Source of the DNA: Paracamarosporium sp. OC-R06-R3
Lineage: Eukaryota; Ascomycota; Dothideomycetes; Pleosporales; Didymosphaeriaceae
Length of the DNA: 64,000 bases
Assembly: GCA_019828545.1 (NCBI GenBank)
Contig: JACVRA010000364.1
Location: 62,001 to 126,000, forward strand
Reading direction: 5' to 3'
Part shown: positions 58,019 to 64,000 of the stretch, piece after piece
How positions within the stretch are numbered: position 1 is the stretch's first letter
Layout: each line of letters starts with the position of its first letter
The notes under the pieces: generated by a model
Databases searched by the model: none
What the model was told of the DNA's origin: nothing
The model's input: only the letters and a program-made list of their open reading frames with translations
Position numbers and translations under genes: made by a program

Positions 58019-58615
58019 TCAACTAAGGAATCGCGACCCGACAAAGTCCTCCATGTTGTCGTTACCCTTCTTCTTGTCCGCTCCACTAATACGGATATTG
58101 CTTGCAGCTGCTTCTGGTGAGTCTCGATCTGGTGATGACGAAGTCGCCGTCTCTCCGACAATGCGCTCAATGATCTTAGCCTTTGCGCCTGCGCGCTTGA
58201 ACCGGTCGTCGAAATCGGCGACTGCATCCTCAGTATTGAGCGTACTGAACGTCGCCGGATCGGTCAACGCATGGAGCATCTGGATATGCTTCTTCAACCT
58301 CTCGTTTCCACTCAACGTCGCCAACCCCTGCTGTCCCCTCTCTTGCTCGGCTCCGCTACCCTTCTCCACGTTGATGTCCTCTTTCTTTCCTGCCGTGTTC
58401 TTGGACGAAGGCAACCGTGCTCCCCAGACTGCAGCCCTGCCGTGCAGTTGGCCTAATGCAGCAAACTTCTCAAAACCCTTTTCGAGACCGAAAACACGGC
58501 CTTCAATGCGGCCAGCGCGAGAGCCGTCTGCGGCACCTTGGGCATAAGCGGTGGTGTAGAGGTCATCTTCCAGGGTGAGGAGGGTATCAAAAGGGTCTGA
58601 GTGCGACGGTGACAT
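58019..58615 (-). CDS. LTO1: Lto1-type deca-GX3 protein (ORAOV1 homologue)
   Basis: A single exon of 198 residues from ATG 58615. The N-terminal domain carries the repeated glycines every fourth position: AYAQGAADGSRAGRIEGRVF, then GLEKGFEKFAALGQLHGRAA (about 20-65). This is the deca-GX3 motif of the Yae1/Lto1 family. With Yae1, Lto1 acts as an adaptor that brings the ABC protein Rli1/ABCE1 to the cytosolic iron-sulfur targeting complex. The remaining two thirds are charged and less conserved. Yeast Lto1 needs a C-terminal aromatic residue for recruitment; here the protein ends MEDFVGSRFLS, with an EDF triplet seven residues before the end. It is divergent from the MetRS gene (469 bp). Confidence 0.85.
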   Translation of the reverse strand: MSPSHSDPFDTLLTLEDDLYTTAYAQGAADGSRAGRIEGRVFGLEKGFEKFAALGQLHGRAAVWGARLPSSKNTAGKKEDINVEKGSGAEQERGQQGLATLSGNERLKKHIQMLHALTDPATFSTLNTEDAVADFDDRFKRAGAKAKIIERIVGETATSSSPDRDSPEAAASNIRISGADKKKGNDNMEDFVGSRFLS

Positions 58616-59084
58616 GGTTGTCGTAGAAAACGAGATACTGATTTTCCCCTCTGAAAATCTTCACAGTATGGACGACTTCCAATGAAGTCTACTTGGGAGT
58701 TTGAAGATGTAAATCTAATCTTTCAAGCTTGCTCGAACTCGCAGTCGTCGCCCTCGAATGATGTAGTAGGTATGGCCTGAGTCCTTGTGCATAGAACTCG
58801 CTCAAACTCAATCAACCGGTTCAACCAAAGAAGCATCTGAAGAATGTCGCGTGCGAGCGCGGCAGTGAGTCAGCAGGGTCTGTGGCGGTGGTGGCGTAGC
58901 GGGGTAACTGCGTTTTCCAGGTGTTGGTGGGGCAGGAGCAGCCCACGCTTGCGTTGGAGCGTCCCAAGGCTCGGGGACCAACATTTTATGATTCACACTC
59001 AGCTTTCTTACCTCAAGCCGACTCCTGCCCTCGCTTGTCTGCTCACACTCCGCCATTAACACATTGACTATATTCACAGTCACC
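58616..59084. promoter_or_regulatory. Divergent promoter region of LTO1 and the methionyl-tRNA synthetase gene
   Basis: 469 bp between the two start codons. No specific operator recognised. The MetRS start has a strong fungal context (CACCATGGC). Confidence 0.4.
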
Positions 59085-61004
59085 ATGGCTGAACCAAAGA
59101 AGAAGATCCTGCCCGTCGAGGGCGAGCGCAATGTGCTCATCACCAGCGCACTCCCCTACGTAAACAACGTACCGCATTTAGGAAACATCGTGGGCAGCGT
59201 GCTCTCCGCCGACGTCTTCGCCCGCTACTCGCGCGCGCGAGGCTACAACACACTCTACATCTGCGGCACCGACGAGTACGGCACCGCCACCGAAACAAAG
59301 GCCATCGAAGAGAAGGTCACGCCCGAGCAGCTGTGCTCCAAGTACAACGCGCTGCACGCCGAAGTGTACCAGTGGTTCAACATCGGCTTCGATCATTTCG
59401 GCCGGACCCCAACGCAGCAGCAGACAGACATCGCTCAGGACATCTTCACGAAGCTGCACAAGAACGGATACCTCGAGGAGCAGACCACGACGCAGCCGTA
59501 CTGTGAGACCCACAAAAGCTTCCTGGCAGATCGCTTCGTCGAGGGTACCTGTCCGTTGTGTCAGTACGACGATGCCCGAGGTGACCAGTGCGATAAGTGC
59601 GGTCACCTCCTCGACCCACTAGAGCTCATCAACCCGCGCTGTAAACTCGACGGTGCGACTCCCGTACCTAAAGAGACAAAGCACGTATACCTCTTATTGG
59701 ACAAGCTCCAGCCATTGGAGGAGGAGTGGTTCGCCAAAGCGAGCAAGGAGGGCAACTGGAGCTCCAACGGTGTTCAGATCACTTCCAGCTGGTTGAAGGA
59801 GGGCCTGAAGCCACGAGGTATTACCCGCGATCTGAAATGGGGCACCGCCGTTCCGCTTGAGGGCTATGAGAACAAGGTCATGTACGTGTGGTTCGATGCA
59901 TGCATCGGTTACGTCTCGATAACCGCAACGTACACGGACCAGTGGGAGAAGTGGTGGCGTAATCCCGACAATGTAAAGCTCTACCAATTCATGGGTAAGG
60001 ACAACGTACCTTTCCACACCGTCGTCTTCCCCTGCTCTCAAATCGGCACTGGAGACAAATGGACTATGCTCAACACTATTTCCACCACCGAGTACCTCAA
60101 CTACGAACACGGAAAGTTCTCGAAGTCACGAGGGATCGGTGTTTTCGGTAACAATGCGAAGGAAACTGGTATTCCTTCAGATGTTTGGCGCTATTACCTC
60201 CTCTCTCATCGCCCCGAAACCGGTGACACGGAGTTCGAATGGAAAGGCTTCATCGACTCAAACAACAACGAGCTTCTGAAGAACTTGGGCAACTTCGTGA
60301 ACCGCGTCATCAAATTTGTAAACTCCAAGATTTACGATTCAGTCGTACCAGACTACACCAAATTTACAAGCGAGTACTTGGATGAGCACAAGAAGAAGGT
60401 CAATGAGGCACTGAAGCGATACATTGCCGAGTCGGAAGATGTGAAGATCAGGGCAGCCCTTGCGACAGCACTCCACATTTCGAGTTTGGGCAACACGCTC
60501 CTCCAAGACAACAAGCTCGACAACAGCTTGGCTACGAACGAGCCGGACAGATGCGCTGCTGTTGTCGGTCTAGCGTTGAGCCACATCCATCTGCTCTCCT
60601 CCCTCATCCACCCGTACATGCCCGAAACTACGACCTCCATCCTCGCACAGCTAAATGCATCTTTCCTTACCATCCCTGACGAATGGGAAGCCCGTTCGCT
60701 CCCTGTAGGCCACAAGATCGGTAAGGCGGCCTACCTTTTCTCACAGATCAAGCCGGAGCGCGAGCAAGAGTGGCGAGAGCAATTTGGTGGAGAGGAGGCG
60801 CGAAAAGCGAAGGAGGAGAAAGCCGCCAAAGCCGCCGCTAAGAAGGCAGAGAAGGAGCGCAAGAAGGCAAAGAAGGCTGCCGCTGCTGTTGGAGCAGGTG
60901 TTGAGGCCAGCGAGAAGGGTGGAAAGGGAGAGGTACCTGCCGAGAAAACGGCGGTCGAGGAGGTCGCAGAAGGCGTAAAGCAGACAAGTCTGCAAAGCTC
61001 TTAG
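59085..61004 (+). CDS. MES1: Methionyl-tRNA synthetase, cytosolic type
   Basis: A single exon of 639 residues starting at ATG 59085. Class I signatures: the HIGH motif reads PHLGNIVGS (about 30-38) and the KMSKS motif reads KFSKSRG (about 344-350). Two CxxC knuckles (CPLC at about 156, CDKC at about 169) form the zinc-binding connective insertion. YVWFDACIGYVSITA is the conserved methionine-pocket region. The anticodon-binding helical domain follows (about 400-570). It ends in a Lys/Ala/Glu-rich coiled coil (about 575-620). It attaches methionine to tRNA-Met in the cytosol. Unlike yeast Mes1, it lacks the N-terminal GST-like domain, so it is shorter than the yeast enzyme. No mitochondrial presequence is seen. 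Confidence 0.95.
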   Translation: MAEPKKKILPVEGERNVLITSALPYVNNVPHLGNIVGSVLSADVFARYSRARGYNTLYICGTDEYGTATETKAIEEKVTPEQLCSKYNALHAEVYQWFNIGFDHFGRTPTQQQTDIAQDIFTKLHKNGYLEEQTTTQPYCETHKSFLADRFVEGTCPLCQYDDARGDQCDKCGHLLDPLELINPRCKLDGATPVPKETKHVYLLLDKLQPLEEEWFAKASKEGNWSSNGVQITSSWLKEGLKPRGITRDLKWGTAVPLEGYENKVMYVWFDACIGYVSITATYTDQWEKWWRNPDNVKLYQFMGKDNVPFHTVVFPCSQIGTGDKWTMLNTISTTEYLNYEHGKFSKSRGIGVFGNNAKETGIPSDVWRYYLLSHRPETGDTEFEWKGFIDSNNNELLKNLGNFVNRVIKFVNSKIYDSVVPDYTKFTSEYLDEHKKKVNEALKRYIAESEDVKIRAALATALHISSLGNTLLQDNKLDNSLATNEPDRCAAVVGLALSHIHLLSSLIHPYMPETTTSILAQLNASFLTIPDEWEARSLPVGHKIGKAAYLFSQIKPEREQEWREQFGGEEARKAKEEKAAKAAAKKAEKERKKAKKAAAAVGAGVEASEKGGKGEVPAEKTAVEEVAEGVKQTSLQSS

Positions 61005-64000
61005 ATATTGCGCGTATCATTCTCGTCATCGTCTTGTTGCTCACGAACATCTTGGAGAATCGGCCCATCGTTGAGTCGAGCCGTTAGGTAAGACTCAATG
61101 ATTTTAACATGCTAGCTTCTCTGTTCTTGTAGTTTGTATTAGTTAGAAAGGAAAGGTTCAACCTGGTGAGGAAAGGTAAAAGTGGGGTCTGAGGAGTAAA
61201 GGAAGACGGCTAACGAAAGTAACGTGGATGGGGAATGACATGGCTCTGGATTCATAGAGTGGCATCCTGGTACTGGATTTTACTGGTACTTTTTGGTTCG
61301 GTGCTGGGTTGTGGAAGCTACGTATGGCCTTTTCGAAATGTGAGGGAGCATCTAGCATGACATAGAAGTTCCACAACCAATGTTTGCGTGTTCTTGTTGT
61401 GTTTGTACATTAGAATTACATGGGCTGTGTCTTCTACATGTGCACGTATCTACCATGTCGAAAGCAGAATTATGCCCTACCTATTGACTTGTATCGTCCT
61501 CCCGAGCACCTTAGTCAGGGAGGCATACATACCCATCAAGCAAAGCACAAAAGCCTCAACCCCACAATTTCATAAATTTTCTAGCCATCGATCTCGGACA
61601 TATCCATGCCGCCACTTCACTCCGCGACCACACCTTCCCTAATCGCTCCCTCTGCATGGATTTTGGCTTTGCCCTGTTGCATAACCCGTCAGTCTCGAAT
61701 GTTCATCTGGATTTTGTTTTTTGCATAAGAATTCGGCGTAGGCCTGAGTACAAAAAGTAGTCAGAAAAAAACAGGTGATAAAAAACAGATCGAATGATTA
61801 CATATGATTACATCTCAATACATTCACGTCGATTCCATCTGCACTGGCCAACGATCCAGCACTCTCCAAATCAGCCAGACGGAACCGACCTCGTCGATAG
61901 ACGAGGCGACAAAGCGCAGCCCTGCTTCCTCAGTCGTCGCAGGCATTCCATCGCACGAATTTGCTTCGGGCATCCACTAAGCTGGTACCGGCAGCAAGCC
62001 GTCTGTCCGGCTACACAACAGTATCGAAACTTGGGCTTCCCTGCTCAAAGTCCGATCGCCCACTGGCTGCGCGGTATGCACGGGGGGAAGAAGCGCGGCC
62101 AATAACGGCTGGAAGAGGAAGGTTCCTCGCCGCCTTGTGAGTGCCGTGGCTCGGATTTGCGCACTTCTCCAGATGTCGGATACGCCCTCGCTCAGCAGGC
62201 GGGGCCTGACGCTGAGCACGCTGGCCACTACTTGCGTCGCACCGGAGCAGTGCCAGCCTCGGGACGGGGAAGTCGTAGCGCTTCCGTCGTGTGTATCACA
62301 TACGCACACATGCTAGGCCAATGCCATGTTAGACCACTGGGAATTAAAGGGACGCGAGGGCTCAAGACATCTGCACTAAGAAGCGAATGTGTCTAGAGCG
62401 TGATGTCGTCAACACACGAACCACGGCGATGGGTCGAGCTGCACACAACGAGAGGCTTTTGTGTCGAGGCTAGTCATGCATCGGCATGTAGAAGGGCTAC
62501 TTGGCGCATACTTTGTATCTCTAGATTTGACATTAATCTGCAGAAAACCATAAGTAGCGGTGACTAAACGTGTATTTGTGCAAGGCAAAGGGCGAAAAAG
62601 CAGGTTTGCCTAGGCATATATCAGGCTCTCTGAGAAAGCCTCGTCGACATCACCCCACCCATACTCGGAAAATTCAAATACCCGCTAGGCAGGTACACTA
62701 ACATGGCAAAATCTATAGTATACTGCGGTTCACGCAGCGAGATTATGCACGGAAAGACGGAAAAACTGTTGTTGTTGTAGCCGTGGTACGTTTCGAAATA
62801 TACAAAGCAGGAAACATGAAGGCTGTTCAACGGTGTAGATGCCAGATACCAGCCTCGTCGCCAACGCATACAGGTACGTCAGCGTCTTGCATCCATATCC
62901 ATCTGCGGCACGGTCGCGAATGAAGAAGGCCCCAAAACTCGTAAAGAGTGGCCACGGACTTGGATCCGACCCTCGGCATCTGCTCAGCTGTTCTTCGATA
63001 GTACGGATTCTTGGTAAAACGCCCTGCTTGTCGAGACGATGCAGCGGGTACATCTGCCGGCTACGGCAAGCTTGAAGCATAAATATTAGCGTGTAGTTGT
63101 GGTAAGGTCCGCTTGGTGATTGTGGTAGCACACACATCCAACAGATCAGTGCACGTCGAGTACGAAGCCCTTCATCAAGCCTGAATCGACATCTCACTAA
63201 CGTGGGTGACAAGCGAGCTACCCCTTCCTGTAGATATGTCGGCATGGGCTCGGGTATGTTAGTCATTTGCATGCATCATGATAATCATGATAATCATGAC
63301 GGATCGCTGTGGTCCGCAGCTTTGTACTACCCGGCAGGCAGCCATTACGGCCTTCGGGCATACGATTGAGTGTGCCTCGACAGGATTAGGCTCCTTACGG
63401 AGTGTCTGTTTGTGGGGGGGGATGCGTCAGTCCTTGTCGTAGCTAAGCTGATCAACTCTTGCACAATCAGAATACTGGTACGCACGGTGATGGACTGAGC
63501 ATTGGGTGGAAATACAGGGGATAGCGAAAGTGTTCGCTGAAGTCTCTTTTGGGCGGACACGTACGCGAGGCAGCGACGTGTCGATTCAAGGTCGTGCAAG
63601 CAGTCGAACAGGATCAGCTTCAATGACAAAGTGACATTCCGTCCACCTCGCAGCACATTCACCGACCGGAGAAGCAATTGTGCGCGCTTATGCTTGTAGG
63701 TGCATGAGGCAGGTGCTCAATAGCCGCGTCGAGCGCCATATTGGCAAGCCGTTACCCTAGCGGCATAGTCGTATTAAGCCCCACGCCATCGATTCGATAG
63801 GCTGCATCGTGCATGGGAACGAAGGAACTTTGAGGTTTTAGTGGACAAGCCACGCACATAGCGAGCAGGGGCGATCAAACAGCGGGTCTCCCGCCTTTGA
63901 AGATTGCAGTGGTTCATGGATCATAGGGGCGAGACCATTTCCACGACCTCCGGAGGATCGCATATTGCAGGTGACTGTCTGTGACGCGGTGGCACGGTTA
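61005..64000. other. Gene-poor right end of the window
   Basis: About 3 kb, no gene supported. It begins with the MetRS 3' UTR. The frames at 61.8-62.3 kb and 62.7-63.3 kb overlap on both strands without domain content. A 9-bp repeat (ATCATGATA, 2.8 copies) lies at 63275-63299. Confidence 0.5.
63275..63299. repeat. ATCATGATA tandem repeat
   Basis: 2.8 copies of a partly palindromic 9-mer near the right end; nothing in the flanks explains it. Confidence 0.75.

Overview
The window looks like nuclear DNA of a filamentous ascomycete (Pezizomycotina), probably Dothideomycetes. The genes carry short introns of 44-125 bp with GT..AG (twice apparently GC..AG) borders and CTRAC-like branch points. 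The gene set includes FlbA, septin Cdc10/AspD, the DASH subunit Dad2, shugoshin, a HET-domain protein and a DUF7587 protein. The class is an inference from protein style; no rRNA or mitochondrial marker is present. Exon coordinates below were worked out by hand from reading frame, splice borders and family expectation.

Layout. 1-0.7 kb: 3' end of an Rpn4-like C2H2 regulator. 0.7-6.5 kb: gene-poor and partly AT-rich, holding one DUF7587-type gene broken by a single frameshift in a T7 run. 6.5-15.5 kb: a compact housekeeping block with a small membrane protein, shugoshin and DASH Dad2 (divergent, sharing a 289-bp promoter with two ACGCGT boxes), the PP1 regulator Ypi1, and the checkpoint kinase Chk1. 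17.7-20.3 kb: FlbA (two DEP domains plus RGS). 20.3-29 kb: gene-poor, with one unrecognised ORF and some exon-like fragments.

29-40 kb is the accessory part: a HET-domain protein, an MFS monocarboxylate-type transporter, an intronless GH94 phosphorylase of cellobionate-phosphorylase type placed tail-to-tail with the transporter, a small hypothetical gene and a C2H2 zinc-finger protein. 40-44 kb and 45.4-48.4 kb carry no gene I can support, apart from a degenerate tRNA-like pol III element near 46.8 kb. 44-45.4 kb: a mitochondrial lipoate-protein ligase. 48.4-49.75 kb: an FAD monooxygenase. 50.9-61 kb: housekeeping again, with an acidic hypothetical protein, the golgin Rud3, mitochondrial bL32m, septin Cdc10, Lto1 and cytosolic methionyl-tRNA synthetase. 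61-64 kb: no gene supported.

Functional links. Shugoshin, Dad2, Ypi1 and Chk1 all act in chromosome segregation, PP1 control or the cell cycle within 6 kb. The GH94 enzyme and the MFS transporter may form a small aldonate or cellobionate uptake-and-phosphorolysis pair. Lto1 and lipoate ligase both touch iron-sulfur or lipoyl cofactor metabolism but are 13 kb apart and need not be related. I found no CRISPR array, rRNA gene, intact tRNA gene or intact transposon.
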